A stretch of DNA of 64,000 bases from Symbiodinium natans (GCA_905221605.1 CAJNDS010002244.1:322501-386500); one strand, 5' to 3'. Numbered from the stretch's first letter, positions 20,895-31,273 are shown. Notes: a model not told the origin generated them from the sequence alone. Translations and numbers: made by a program.

Positions 20895-20985
20895 CTCAGC
20901 AGGTCCTTGGCTACTCACTGCCGAAGCACAGAAGTCCTCAGGTTGATGCTCTTTGTCCATGCTATGACTGGTCAAGTCTGAAACG
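20895..20985. CDS. coding-like segment, strand unresolved
   Basis: Minus: acceptor ATCGTTTCAG| and canonical donor GCA|GTGAGT enclose SMDKEHQPEDFCASA. Plus: an open frame reads LEELSRSLATHCRSTEVLRL before ACTG|GTCAAG. The minus splice signals are better, the plus frame is longer. A TTTAGGG tract follows at 20988. Confidence 0.42.
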
Positions 20986-21052
20986 ATTTAGGGTTTAGGG
21001 TTTAGGGTTTAGGGTAACTATTCGGCAGCGCATCTATTTCCTGACCCCCCAA

Positions 21053-21171
21053 GTCTACCCAAACAGCCCAATACCCCTAAATTGAGGAGTAGACCTTAAA
21101 TCACGCTAGGGCTCCATGAATAATTTCAGGTACATTCCTTAATTAAGGGGTTTCGGGCTCCCTGGGTAGAC
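21053..21171. repeat. family D element
   Basis: GTCTACCCAAACAGCCC ... GGGCTCCCTGGGTAGAC. Confidence 0.75.
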
Positions 21172-21370
21172 TGAGGTGGTGACTCCGGCTAAGCCCTCTC
21201 TCTTGCTCAGCGAGTTCCATACCCCGAACCCAGAATACGCCTTCATTAAGGAAGATTCATGAAACCATATGAGGAACCCTGTTATGTTCCAAGGAATATT
21301 CCTGGAGTACCTGGGCAGGGATGAGGGCTTACACGAAGGGGTGCGCCTGGTTAAAGGTAGAGTTGCTCGG

Positions 21371-21481
21371 CCCAAGAGTAACCTAGGAATAAAAAAGGTA
21401 CCCTTTTTGGCTTAGACAGGGGCTTATAAGGGGATCTAAGCCCTAAAGACAGGGGATAGACAAGGGCCTACTCCGGATCCT
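21371..21481. repeat. family E element
   Basis: CCCAAGAGTAACCTAGG ... CTACTCCGGATCCTGG. Confidence 0.7.
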
Positions 21482-21607
21482 GGTTGTAAAGGCCAAGGTG
21501 GTTCTGCAAAGGGTGGTCATGGGAATCCCGAAATCCCTAAACCCTAAACCCTAAACCCAATCTCCCAGCATGTCCTCCGATTCCCTTTTTCCTGCTTCAC
21601 ACACCAG

Positions 21608-21683
21608 CAACTTTGGCGACGTCAGGCTGCAACAGGTACACAGGTTGCATGAAGATGGGCGCCGTTTCTTTGCTGTATTCAGT
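21608..21683 (+). CDS. internal exon with canonical splice sites
   Basis: Preceded by a strong polypyrimidine tract ending CACACACCAG| and followed by AGT|GTAAGTC, the best consensus donor in the window. Reads GDVRLQQVHRLHEDGRRFFA. The intron that follows begins with an AT microsatellite. Function not recognised; charged, probably cytosolic. Confidence 0.72.
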
Positions 21684-22123
21684 GTAAGTCAAGATATATG
21701 TATATGTGTGGATAGAAATAGGCAATATACCAACATCGCGCATACATGTGTGTACAAATACATACATATATATATATACATATATATATATATAGATCAG
21801 GTCCAAAGCGTCCCGGCCGGGCTGGTCTGTGCCCGCACACTCTCCTGCCATTGGGCTCCTGGCAGGGTTTTATAAACCCCAAACCTTAGACACTACAGTT
21901 TAGGCTTTACAGCTTACTTCTGCAATAACCAAGGGACAAAAAGGTTAAACTGTGTTCTTCCTACTAAATAAAGAAAACCCAAAAAGTTGAAAGTAAAACG
22001 ATTGGCGAAGTAGGGTTTAGACGGTTTAGAGTTTAGGTGTCAGGTTTAACTCTCCTCAGACGTAAAACCTTCAGTCGCAAACATTCCTCGGTCCATAGGA
22101 TAGGCAGTTCGTCTCCCTGGTTC

Positions 22124-22208
22124 TTAGTAGGGAATGAGGGAATGAGGGATGTATATACCCTTCACGGATTATATAGGGCCCTCATTCCCTCGTTCCCTAC
22201 TAAGAGCT
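22124..22208. repeat. family H element
   Basis: TIR TCTTAGTAGGGAATGAG ... CTCGTTCCCTACTAAGA. Termini contain GT and AG in intron orientation. Related pieces at 42080-42140 and 43964-44020. Confidence 0.8.
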
Positions 22209-22290
22209 ATAGCTCGTAGAGTCAGAGTGGGTGAGCCGTCCGAGTAGACATGTTGAACCTGTTGCATCCAGGTCTCTAAGAAGCCCCTAA

Positions 22291-22385
22291 ACTACTATTT
22301 GCTTCAGAACCACCCGAAAAAACTAAATACATTCTTCCTTCTAAGAATGTAAAATAGGGATTATTATCTGTACAGCAAATAGTAA
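22291..22385. repeat. family B element
   Basis: ACTACTATTTGCTTCAGAACC ... CAGCAAATAGTA. Confidence 0.7.
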
Positions 22386-22554
22386 TGAACACTATACCCC
22401 CCTGACCTTGCACCCTATGCTGGTCTGAGAGGTATGGAGAGCCATGGGCACACAGCCCGGGACACTGCAACAAGGGGGGTTGGGGTTGGGGTTTAGGCTC
22501 AGTGGTAGCCAAACTTGTGGGCTCTGGACAGTGAATCTCTCAAAGCGTCCGCTC

Positions 22555-22624
22555 AGAAATGTCACAAGCTCTTGAGGAAACGATCCTGAATCCAGCGCCG
22601 CCCGTGAACCTAGACCCGCAGATG
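22555..22624 (+). CDS. candidate internal exon
   Basis: Open frame reading SEMSQALEETILNPAPPVNL, bounded by CTCAAAG| and CAGATG|GTGCTC. In-frame TGA lies just upstream, so the exon cannot extend further 5'. The tract CCCTAAA follows within 10 bp. Confidence 0.52.
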
Positions 22625-23640
22625 GTGCTCTAAACCCTAAACCCTATACCCCTGATCCCTAAACCCCAAACCCTAAGCCCTAAACCTTTATGTAAACCCT
22701 CAACCCCAAGCCCTAAGCCGTAAGCCCTAAACCCTGACTACTCTGCACACTCCTCGTGTGTCGCACCCTCAACTAAACCCTAAACCCTCAACCCTAAACC
22801 CTAAACCCTAAACATACTATTTGCAAGGGAGGCACCCCCTCTGAATCATCTTGGAAGTGCTTAACTTAGGCGAAGCGTTCCTTGAGTATGCATACCCCGA
22901 AACCCTAAACCCTAAACCCTAAACCCTAAACCCTCAATCCCGTTTAAATATACTTAGCATAGCAAGGAGGCCCTGCGGTGTATGATCATGGGATTCGACC
23001 TTGGACTTGAAGATCCCAAAAAGGGGAATATAAGGGCAAAATAGGAGTATCTCACGGGAACCTCTCAGGGATCCGAGGTAGGGTTTAGGGTTTAGGGTTT
23101 AGGGTTTAGGGTTCAGGGTTTAGGGTTTAGGGTTTAGGGGGTATGACTCCCTTTATCTCAGCAAGTTCTAACCCTTTTGCAAGGAGCTTGGCTATGCTCC
23201 CGCCCGGTTTGGCTGCCCCAAGTTCTAACCCTAAACCCTAAACCCGAAACCCTAAACCCTTACAAAGTATACTTACTATGGTAGGGGGGGGGGCCTGTGG
23301 TGTGTGAGCAAACGCTCTGCAATTCTGCAAACGCTCTTCGAGCCGGTGCCAACACATGCAAAGCCACGTGGGAGCTTCCGATCAGCAGCAGGATGTCGAC
23401 GTTTGGGGTTTAGGGTTTAGGGTTTAGGATTTAGGATTTAGGCTTAGGGTTTAGGGTTTCGGGGGGAGGGCCCGTTTGTTGGGGGGGGGGGGGGGGGGAT
23501 CCCGTGTTTAGGGATCCTATTCTTGGTGTTTGTAACTGCCTACTCTAGCTGGATGAAAGTCGTTGATGGCTTAGGGGTGTGCATGGGGTCAAGGGCTTAG
23601 GGTTGAGGGTTAGGGCTTAGGTTTTGGGTCTAGGGTTCAG

Positions 23641-23696
23641 GGTCACATCCGGACAATTCGGAATCTCCCTGCGGCGTTCTCTTGATGGGCTTCACG
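23641..23696 (+). CDS. candidate exon after telomeric acceptor
   Basis: The acceptor is the telomeric variant itself (GGGTTCAG|GG). The frame reads SESPCGVLLMGFT before ACG|GTTGCG and stays open to the following poly-C. Not recognised. Confidence 0.42.
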
Positions 23697-23803
23697 GTTG
23701 CGAGGGCCAGGGGACGGAAACCAAAGGACACCATTTCCCTGCACCCCACCCCCCCCCCCCCCCCCCCCCCCCACCCCACCCCCCCCCCCCCCCCCCCCCC
23801 CAG

Positions 23804-23861
23804 TAAATGTTCAAAGCCCCAGCCTTATGGGGCCATTTCATAAAGACCCTTTGAAGACCAT
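23804..23861 (+). CDS. candidate exon with poly-C acceptor
   Basis: A poly-C run of more than 40 bases ending CAG| acts as an extreme polypyrimidine tract. The frame reads NVQSPSLMGPFHKDPLKTM up to CAT|GTACGA. A stop occurs shortly after if the donor is not used. Confidence 0.45.
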
Positions 23862-24379
23862 GTACGAAACGCCAACAAAAACCTAGGGTTATGGGGACTA
23901 TTGTGTTTTTTTTGTTTTTTTCAGGGGATTGCTGGGTGTAGATCCTAGACCCTAAAGTCTAAACTAAACCACTGACTAAGTCGAAAAGGCTTCCAAGTAC
24001 TTGGGGAGGGGGAAGAATGGGAGAGGCACGCTTTCGGCTTGAGTGTTTCGGGATGTTATAGGGTTCTTATAAGGGCGAGGGGGTTCAAGGAAAGAGGTAC
24101 GTAAGCCAAGGTAGACCCCCACTACTCCCTAAGTTTTTCCCCAAGCTTCCCTAAACCCTAAACCCTAAACCCTATGGCTCCCTAGGCACGTCTCCCCCCA
24201 AAAGCCCGTCCCTTAAGGAGCGTCTGAGGATAGAAGGGTTCTGCGGGATGGTCTAACCGTCACTTTGGGGTTCAGGGTTTAGGGTTTAGGGCTTCTTGTC
24301 TAAACCCTAAACCCTCGTCCAGGGGAGCGCCCTAAACCCTAAAACAAGGTAGGTTCAGGATTCTACAGGGGAACAGGGG

Positions 24380-24700
24380 ACTAAGGGAAATAAACTGTAT
24401 AAATTATGTTCAAACCTACCCTATAAATCGTAAACCCTATCATACATAATTTAAATGTTAATGACTTTGCGGGCAAGGTCCGAAAACTAGTGGGCAAGGC
24501 TCGAAAATTAGCGGGCAAGCTCCGAAAATTGGTGGGCAAGGTCAAAAAATTAGCGGGTAAGGTCCGAAAAATAGGGGCAAAGTCCGAGTAAAGGTCCTTT
24601 CCCCCCCCCACAACCCCCCCCCCCCCGACCCCACCCCCCCGTTCCCCCAACCCCCCGACCCCCACCCCCCCCTCCCCCCCTCCCCACCCGGCCCCGCCAG
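24380..24700. other. C-rich and short-period repeat stretch
   Basis: GGGCAAGGTC-CGAAAA-TTAG units of about 26 bp repeat five times at 24470-24580, then a C-rich tract to 24690. No gene seen. Confidence 0.7.
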
Positions 24701-24983
24701 CTTTGTGGTTGAAGAGTCCTAGGATTTAGGGTTCAAGGAACTTAGGGGGTTCAGGGCTTAGGGGCCAAGAGTTTGGGTTGCGTGTGAAACTTTTTATTAT
24801 CTTGATGGTATGGGATTCTCTGGGTGGGTGAGTACTTTTCGGGCGCTTGAAGGCTGCTAAGCTAGTGAATGCTTGAAGTTTGAGATGCTGAACCCTAAAC
24901 CCTAAACCCTAAACCCTAAACCCTAAACCCTAAACCCTAAACCCTAAACCCTAAACCCTAAACCCTCGCAACCTCAAGCCCAC

Positions 24984-25056
24984 GAGCTCGGCGAGTCCCT
25001 CTGGGAGGCCGTTGATACGTCGTGGAAGCCCAGCCAACGCGGCGTCGTAGCCTGAG
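24984..25056. CDS. coding-like segment between telomeric arrays
   Basis: Minus: TTCCTCAG| to CGAGG|GTTTAGG, reading LPRRINGLPEGLAELVGLRL, like a leucine-rich repeat. Plus: HELGESLWEAVDTSWKPSQ with donor GTC|GTAGCC. The minus reading uses the telomeric donor and is slightly preferred. Confidence 0.4.
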
Positions 25057-25067
25057 GAACCTTCGTA

Positions 25068-25141
25068 GGGTTTAGGGTTTAGGGTTTAGGGTTTAGGGTT
25101 TAGGGTTTAGGGTTTAGGGTTTAGGGTTTAGGGTTTAGGGT
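25068..25141. repeat. (TTTAGGG)n array
   Basis: Ten units; with the array at 24893-24966 in opposite orientation it brackets the coding-like segment 24984-25056. Confidence 0.95.
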
Positions 25142-25271
25142 GGGATCCCTGGATGGTTTAAGGTGTCAAGGGGCAGCTCCTTAAAAAATCAAAACAACCT
25201 GGCTCCCTCAAACGCCCTGAGCCCCTATACCCTGCTTTTCTAGAACCTAAGCCCTTTGACCCTACACTGAA

Positions 25272-25383
25272 TTTGGAGGTTTATCGTAGTTTTTTAAGTA
25301 CGGTGATAAGTATGGTAACCTCCCCTTCTCACCCTATAACCGGCACTTATCATCCTACGTAAAACTGCCCATGACCCTCCAAG
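25272..25383. repeat. family A element
   Basis: TTTGGAGGTTTAT ... CATGACCCTCCAAG. Confidence 0.7.
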
Positions 25384-25496
25384 AAAACCCCAGGATGTAG
25401 TTAGGGCCCTGAGCCAGACGGCGACACCCCGCAACTACCTGTAGCAGCGGCAACAGGGTCCTTCATAATTAGTAGGTACCGCTAGGCATAGGAGTT

Positions 25497-25640
25497 ACCC
25501 TAAACCCTAAACCCTAAACCCTAAACCCTAAACCCTAAACCCTAAACCCTAAACCCTAAACCCTAAACCCTAAACCTAAACCCTAAACCCTAAACCCTAA
25601 ACCCTAAAACCTAAACCCTAAACCCTAAACCCTAACCCCA
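25497..25640. repeat. long (CCCTAAA)n array
   Basis: About 19 units, first perfect, then grading into CCCCAAA variants. Confidence 0.95.
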
Positions 25641-25715
25641 AACCCCAAACCCCAAACCGCAAGCCCCAAACCCCAGCCCAAAAGCCACAAAGCTGCCATG
25701 TGCTCCGAGGGGACC

Positions 25716-25784
25716 TCAAGCCCCAGCTTTTGCTTCTTTTGCTTCCAGCTGGTCCGCGAGCTCCCGAAGGTCTGGGACTAACCT
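25716..25784 (-). CDS. terminal exon, coiled-coil end
   Basis: From GCAG|AGGTTAG the frame reads PDLRELADQLEAKEAKAGA then TGA at 25716. It is a short charged helix typical of a coiled-coil C-terminus. The first 25 bp of this exon are duplicated at 25813-25837, on the other side of its upstream intron-like insert (see findings). Confidence 0.5.
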   Translation of the reverse strand, partial: RLVPDLRELADQLEAKEAKAGA

Positions 25785-26346
25785 CTGCTTTTAGGGCTTT
25801 CAGGGTTGTAGGGCTCCCGAAGGTCTGGGATTAACCTTCGAGACGCTCTTGGGCTTTCACGATGTTCGGGTTTTAGGGCTTTTCAGGGATTTTGGCTTCA
25901 GGGTTTCGGGTTTAGGGCTTCTTTTCGGGCACAGAGCTCACCGTGAGGTTCATATGGAGGGCGATGTAGGGCGGTTTGGGATGAACCAGGACCCTAAACC
26001 CTACACCCCAAAATTATCCCAAGGCATATTCCTTAATCAAGGCCCCATGAGGGCTCCCTCAACAAATCCAAAACTCCCCCCCAAGCCAAGGTGAATCGCA
26101 AGCCCGGAAGATCGGGTTGAGGGTTTGGGGACTGGGAGGTTCATGGCCAGATATAAATAGGCCTATGGGGGGGAGGCCTTAAGAATTAGAACAGGGTTTA
26201 GGGTTTAGGGCTAGACCCTTATAGTATTGCTGGAAGCTTTGTTGACGTCATTTGTGGGTTTCCGAACTTAGGGGTACCTTATCGGGGTCCTTCTTTTCAG
26301 GGAGTCCTACTATTTGGGGGTCGATCTCAAGGGCCCCTTATTTTCG

Positions 26347-26487
26347 CATATTTTCGCACACCCCCCAATAATTGAAATGCCAAGAATGCTACTGCTAAGA
26401 CTAAGTTAGCTGGTTTTTAAGGCACACCCCCGATTTTTGAAATGCCATGAATGCTATTTGCTAAGACTAAGTTAGCTGGTTTTCAGG
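26347..26487. repeat. 76-bp tandem duplication
   Basis: Two units sharing TGAAATGCC and GCTAAGACTAAGTTAGCTGG. No coding reading. Confidence 0.8.
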
Positions 26488-26751
26488 CGGGTATAGGGCG
26501 CAATGAGGGCTTTCATACTTGAGGGGTTTAAGGCTTTAGGGGTGTGTGTGCGCTAAATACTGCTTTTCGTATGGCTGCCATACTTGTAACCCTACGATAT
26601 AAGTACCCCTGAATTTCCAAGCAAACCCCAGAACGCATCGAAAGGCGGATTGACGCTTCAGGCGTTTACCCTAAATTCTAAACCCCAAACCCTAAACCCT
26701 AAACCCCTTTCTTTCGCTTTAGGTCTCCTGGGGTGTTCTGCCCCAACCCTA

Positions 26752-26901
26752 CTTGGAGGTTCATGGTACTTACTAACCAATTATAACTGTACTTCTAACC
26801 CTACTTATAATTCCCCTAAGGTCCTTGTAGGGGTTATCCCAATTATAAGTAGGGTTATAAGCCCAGTTATAAGTAGATACTCAGTACCATGAACCTCCAA
26901 G
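26752..26901. repeat. family A element with TA flanks
   Basis: Full copy, TA|CTTGGAGGTTCATGG ... CCATGAACCTCCAAG|TA, internal 55-bp arms. The 3' flank CCCAGAACCCATCGAAAG resembles CCCAGAACGCATCGAAAG at 26628. Confidence 0.85.
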
Positions 26902-26921
26902 TAAACCCTATACCCCAGAAC

Positions 26922-26995
26922 CCATCGAAAGATGGGCAGCAGAGCAAGGATCCACTTGTACATGAGCACGATGGCGTGGTTCTTGCCATCCTTAG
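26922..26995 (-). CDS. internal exon, membrane-segment
   Basis: Between TTTACCTCAG| and TGG|GTTCTGGG. Reads NHAIVLMYKWILALLPIFRW, a hydrophobic helix with flanking basic residues. GC3 is high. Together with the arginine-repeat helix at 27532-27577 upstream in transcription order it suggests a multi-pass membrane protein, possibly an ion channel; that is inference. Confidence 0.65.
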
Positions 26996-27070
26996 CTGAG
27001 GTAAACCCCTTTTTTGAACCCAGACTCTGAAGGTCAGCTGGCTGAGGTAAACCCTAAACCCTAAACCCTA

Positions 27071-27290
27071 AACCCTAGACCCTAAGCCCTAAGCCCTAAG
27101 CCCTAAGCCCTAAGCCCTAAGCCCTAAGCCCTAAGCCCTAAGCCCTAAGCCCTAAGCCCTAAGCCCTAAGCCCTAAGCCCTAAGCCCTAAGCCCTAAGCC
27201 CTAAGCCCTAAGCCCTAAGCCCTAAGCCCTAAGCCCTAAGCCCTAAGCCCTAAGCCCTAGCCCTAAGCCCTAAGCCCTAAGCCCTAAACC
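27071..27290. repeat. homogeneous (CCCTAAG)n array
   Basis: Around 30 units of CCCTAAG (CTTAGGG), nearly perfect, with ordinary CCCTAAA units at both ends. One contraction (CCCTAGC) near 27257. Confidence 0.95.
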
Positions 27291-27424
27291 CTAAACCCTA
27301 AACCCTAAACCCTAAACCCTAAACCCTAGCCCTAAACCCTAAGCCCTAAACCCTAAACCCTAATCCCTTCATTGAGGAAGAGAGCTCAGGAATGGGGCTT
27401 CTTTGCCTGATGCCCAGCTGGGGT

Positions 27425-27518
27425 TTCAGCCCAATACCCCTCAGTGAGGGAATGCACCTTAACTGGTCATGCGGACCAAAGAGTTTAAGGCATATACCGC
27501 AATTCTGGGGGGCGTTGA
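27425..27518. repeat. family D element, diverged
   Basis: CAGCCCAATACCCCTCAGTG ... CATATACCGCAATTCTGGG. Confidence 0.55.
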
Positions 27519-27531
27519 CCCTGACTTCTAC

Positions 27532-27577
27532 ATAAGTAGAGTTCGAAGGGCCCTAAAGAGGATTCTGAGCGCTGCAA
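27532..27577 (-). CDS. candidate exon, S4-like helix
   Basis: Acceptor GTCTTCTACCTCAG| with a good pyrimidine run; donor AT|GTAGAA. Reads AALRILFRALRTLL, with Arg every third to fourth position in a hydrophobic helix, as in S4 voltage sensors. Short, so chance similarity is possible. Confidence 0.5.
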
Positions 27578-28140
27578 CTGAGGTAGAAGACAAGAGTTCG
27601 TAGAGTACTGTTACTGCGGGCCCCTTTTTTTAGAGGTTTTAGGGTTTATGGTTTCGAGTTTCGGGTTTTAGGGTTTGGAGTGAGCTTAGCTTGCGGTACG
27701 GATGGCAAAGCCCGGAACTGCGAAGGCTTGCTGCCCGGAGTCCCCTGACTCTGCCTCTGCCATGGCGAAATGGACTTCAAACCCAGGGTTACAATACCTG
27801 CTAAACCCTAAACCCTAAACCCTAAACCCTAAACCCTAAACCCTTATAACCCGCTAGGGTGCAGGGCTTAGGCTTGGGGTTCGGATTTACGGTTTACGGT
27901 TTACGGTTAAGGGGTTTAGGGTTGAGGGTTGAGGGTTGAGTGCTCGACCCAGGAGCAACCTAGGAACACAGAAGTGGCCGAAAGGGAGCACGAGCCCACT
28001 CCGGGTCTTGGCCACAACACTGCTTCTAAACTTGGGGGACGCTAAACCCTAAACCCTAAACCCTAAACCCTAAACCACGACCCCCAGACCACGCTCTTTG
28101 CACACTACCCCTTCCGTAAACCTTCAGCCCAAGTACATCT

Positions 28141-28338
28141 AGGCCCAAGAGAAATTAGAGTATTGGGTATTCATATGAAGAAGAAGGGATTACAAGGGAA
28201 CCCTGAACCCTAAACCCTAAACCCTAAACCCTAAACCCTAAACCCTAAACCCTAAACCCTAAACCCTAAACCCTAAACCCTAAACCCTAAACCCTACTCT
28301 AAACAAAAAAGGGAATGAAGGTCGACTCTGGGTCCTAG
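28141..28338. repeat. family E element interrupted by telomeric array
   Basis: Left part TAGGCCCAAGAG, right part CTCTGGGTCCTAG; a pure CCCTAAA array (28204-28297) sits inside. Confidence 0.7.
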
Positions 28339-28359
28339 ATCTGAAGTCCCTCCTGGCAC

Positions 28360-28406
28360 CCTAGGGGTCTGAATTGCCGGGAGGCAGTTGCTCCAAACCT
28401 TGCCAG
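28360..28406 (-). CDS. candidate internal exon
   Basis: Frame reads LARFGATASRQFRPLG between TTCAAG| and TAGG|GTGCCAGG. The same frame is open upstream (LNLLFKLARF). The plus strand is closed by stops, which favours minus. Confidence 0.45.
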
Positions 28407-28517
28407 CTTGAACAGCAGGTTGAGGTTTAGCTAGGGTTTAGGGTTTAGGGTTTAGGGTTTAGGGTTTAGGGTTTAGGCCTCTTCAAGCCTCAGAAGAAAA
28501 GACGCAATCCTGCATAG

Positions 28518-28590
28518 CATGCTCTTCGACCACTTGGGGAGGGGAAAGATATCCAACATCCCAAGTTTGCATGGGCAGCTTCTGGATGGG
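28518..28590. CDS. coding-like segment, strand unresolved
   Basis: Plus: CTGCATAG| to GGG|GTTCTAGG encloses MLFDHLGRGKISNIPSLHGQ, faintly EF-hand-like (F-D-x-x-G-x-G-x-I-S). Minus is open over a longer stretch (TWDVGYLSPPQVVEEHAMQD) but lacks a donor. Confidence 0.38.
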
Positions 28591-28606
28591 GTTCTAGGGT
28601 TTAGGG

Positions 28607-28740
28607 TTTAGGGAGGGTTTAGGGTTTAGGGCTTAGGGCTTAGGGTTTAGGGTTTAGGGTTTAGGGTTTTAGGGTTTAGGGTTTAGGGTTTTGGGTTTAG
28701 GGTTCAGGGTTCAGGGTTTAGGGGTTTAGGGGTTTCGGGT
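28607..28740. repeat. TTTAGGG tract with variants
   Basis: About 17 units with TTTTAGGG, CTTAGGG and TTCAGGG variants. Confidence 0.9.
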
Positions 28741-28940
28741 TCGGAGGTTGGGTAAGTTGGATTGTTGGGTGTTAGGTTTGGTTAAGAACAACTTCAACGA
28801 GGGAGCTCCATTTATATAAGACTCCAATTGTAAGGGGTATCTCAGCACAAATACAGGTTACGTTCGGACTTTTTTTTCAGTGGGTTACTTCGTGGAAACG
28901 CACCCATCTGAAATGGGGGCCTGGATTTAAGGGTTGATTT

Positions 28941-29045
28941 TTGGGATGTTCACCCTTATACCAACAATCCCCTTACTAGGGATTATAGTACCCCGCATTC
29001 TCCTCCCTATTAACGCCTCTGTTAGTATAAGGGGGAGCATCCCAA
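28941..29045. repeat. family C element
   Basis: TTGGGATGTTCACCCTTATA ... AGCATCCCAA. Confidence 0.75.
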
Positions 29046-29266
29046 GTTGTTTGGTGGAGGATGGATGCGAACTGAACTCGAGGTCCCGGGCCTACGTCTT
29101 TCAAAGGCCTATAAGCCCTAAGCCCTAAACCCCCCCCCCACCCCCCCCCAAAAGCCCTAAACCCTAAACCCTAAACCTTAAACCCCCCCCCCCCCCCCAA
29201 AGATCAACCATCAACCCAAAAGAGCTGCTGCCGGGAGCAGAGGCTGCGCACATCTCAGCATGAGAC

Positions 29267-29427
29267 TTGGGATGTTTCCCCCTTATACTAACGGTCCTTA
29301 ATAGGGATTCTAACAGGGGGTACTATTTACGGTGTAGGATTTAGGGTTTGGGGTGCTAAGGGGGTACTATTAGGGTTAAGGGTACAACCCCTATTCAGGA
29401 CTGTTAGCATAAGGGGGAACATCACAA
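29267..29427. mobile_element. family C element with 8-bp TSD
   Basis: TTGGGATGTTTCCCCC ... GAACATCACAA. Flanked by CATGAGAC (29259-29266) and CATGACAC (29428-29435). Contains a heptamer-like insert at 29332-29362. Confidence 0.8.
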
Positions 29428-29661
29428 CATGACACCCAATTCCCTGGACTTCGACGCCCCTCCGCCTCATGCTGCCGGAAGCACAACAACAAAACACACA
29501 ATAAATACATAACAAGCACTTTACAGAACACATATATGTATATACATAAATGTATATATATATATGCATGCATATGTATATATATATATGTATATATATA
29601 TATATAGTATACACACAGCTCTGGCCCCTGGACTGTATCTAGAGCACATAAGCTTCCATAC

Positions 29662-29810
29662 AATTCTTAAGGATCCTCCAGTCTCATTGCGCCCAGGCGC
29701 AGAGATTGGCAGGAGCTCACGACCCGCTCGTAGCTCAAGGGCCTCTGCAGCAAGTGGGGATGCTTGTGGGCGGCCGGGTTGGCCTAGCTCCCTGGTTGCA
29801 GGGGCTCGGG
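29662..29810 (-). CDS. candidate larger exon
   Basis: A minus frame is open for about 50 codons between TTCCCAAG| and ATT|GTATGG. It includes AAEALELRAGRELLPISAPG. The plus strand is open too but has a less natural, Arg/Ser/Ala-rich translation. No family recognised. Confidence 0.45.
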
Positions 29811-29881
29811 CTTGGGAATGTTTTGCAGGGTGACTGAGTATTCCTATGCTATGTTGCTTCCGGCCTCGTGTTTGTGGTCAG

Positions 29882-30004
29882 GTTGTGGCCCAATTCTTTA
29901 AGCAGAACGGGCATGCAGCCCCCTCATGTCAACGACACTTTCTGGCCTTCAGAAGCCACGCGTGCTCAGCTTTGCCAATCCCAACCACGCAAGGGAAGGC
30001 CAAC
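29882..30004 (+). CDS. internal exon, 41 codons
   Basis: Phase 0 at both ends: TTTGTGGTCAG| and AAC|GTAAAGT. Reads VVAQFFKQNGHAAPSCQRHF at its start. Length, phase and both splice signals support it; the antisense frame is closed earlier. Function unknown. Confidence 0.68.
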
Positions 30005-30072
30005 GTAAAGTATGGGTAAACCCTAAACCCTAAACCCTAAACCCTGCGGGGCCTCGGTGGATCCCCCTCAAG

Positions 30073-30118
30073 CTCCGCAATATCGGCGTCAACCTGCCCA
30101 AGGTGCCGCCAAGAATGG
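30073..30118 (+). CDS. short exon with telomeric donor
   Basis: Frame reads LRNIGVNLPKVPPRM, nearly all third positions G/C, ending GAATGG|GTTTAGGG. Acceptor CCCCCTCAAG|. The frame stays open upstream (RWIPLKLRN), so the start is uncertain. Confidence 0.52.
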
Positions 30119-30407
30119 GTTTAGGGTTCAGGGTTCAGGGCTTAGGGTTTATTAGGGTTTAGTGTTTAGGGTTTCGGGTATAGGGTTTAGGGGGGGGGGG
30201 GGGGGGCGCCGGGCAGGGAGACTTGGCTACCCAGACTTCTGGCTCTTAAGGGGTATACGGAGGGACCCCCGAGAATGGACCCTTAATCTTATATACCTTA
30301 TGTAGTCCCTATGTACGGAATTAGCCCCGGCATGTAGCCCTAAGGTAGGCGGCAAGACCCCTAAACCGTAAACACCAGGTAAAGCCCAAAGCTTCACCTG
30401 GCTTCAG

Positions 30408-30540
30408 AATCAAGGGCATTTTACTGGGACGGGATGCAGAGGACCTTCGCGACTAAACGCTTAGGGTTTAATGCGGGTTTCGAAATCGCTTCCCATGCTT
30501 TCCTGACACCCTCCCCGCGGACCACACCTAGGCTTCCAGG
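30408..30540. CDS. long coding-like segment, strand unresolved
   Basis: Plus: after CTGGCTTCAG| a frame is open for 44 codons (FYWDGMQRTFATKRLGFNAG) and reads through a single heptamer. Minus: GVVRGEGVRKAWEAISKPAL over a similar span. Splice evidence favours plus. Confidence 0.42.
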
Positions 30541-30870
30541 CTGACAAGCACCAATCCCAACACCCAAAAAGGTGTATATATAGCGGGTATATAGGAGAAT
30601 AAGATTAAGGTTCCTTTCTAAACCCCTCAGCGATGAACCCTAACCCCACCAATCGCTGAGTGACAGGGACCCAGGAACAGTCCCAAACCCGAACTAGCTT
30701 CCAGAGTTAGGCAGGAAAACAAACCCTAAACCCTAAACCCTAAACCCCAAACCCTAAACCCTAAACCCAGAGGGTACCCTTCTTTCTGTCTAGACGACAC
30801 GAAGGGCCGACTGAGGGTCGGTGGATTCTCTCTATCTCGAATAAGCACTCGGCCTCCCCAGAACCTGTTA

Positions 30871-31018
30871 CTTTGAGATTCATGGGTAGTTGTAAGCGGG
30901 TTAGGGTTTAGGGTTTAGGGCTTAGGGCTTAGGGTTACAAGTTAGAAGTACTTCAAAAAAAGGGCTCGAAGTATCAGAAGTCCTTTGAAATGCTTCTCAG
31001 TACTCATGAACCTCCAAG
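30871..31018. repeat. family A element, interrupted
   Basis: CTTTGAGATTCATGG ... ACTCATGAACCTCCAAG with a TTTAGGG tract inside (30900-30935). Confidence 0.7.
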
Positions 31019-31145
31019 AATCCCTACGGCCCCCGTAGGGCTTCTTGCCTTCCACGGAGAGAAGTTGTATGTTCAGGGGTGTCCAGAAGAGACTGGTCTG
31101 CTGTAGGGCTTATGGTATCACGACACAAAGCAACCCTCATATGCG

Positions 31146-31243
31146 TGTGGTTGTCAAAGTTATGGTCCCTTTTGGGGTCCCTAATATACTACGGCACCTA
31201 ATATTTAGGGTGTCCAACAAGGAACCCTAATTTTGACAACCAC
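31146..31243. repeat. hairpin element, family N
   Basis: Arms GTGGTTGTCAAAGTTATGG and its complement ending TTTTGACAACCAC. Confidence 0.75.
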
Positions 31244-31273
31244 CCATGCAGGGCTGGGGATTCAAGGATTCAG

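Noticed and set aside
23300-23389. Sirtuin-like reading VDILLLIGSSHVALHV on minus at 23300-23400
   Set aside because: There is no acceptor upstream, the plus strand is also open with a donor at the heptamers, and the similarity is short.
29327-29663. Frames rich in YIYIYI
   Set aside because: They translate the (TA)n microsatellite. The same applies to frames at 15544, 17144, 21597 and 39208.
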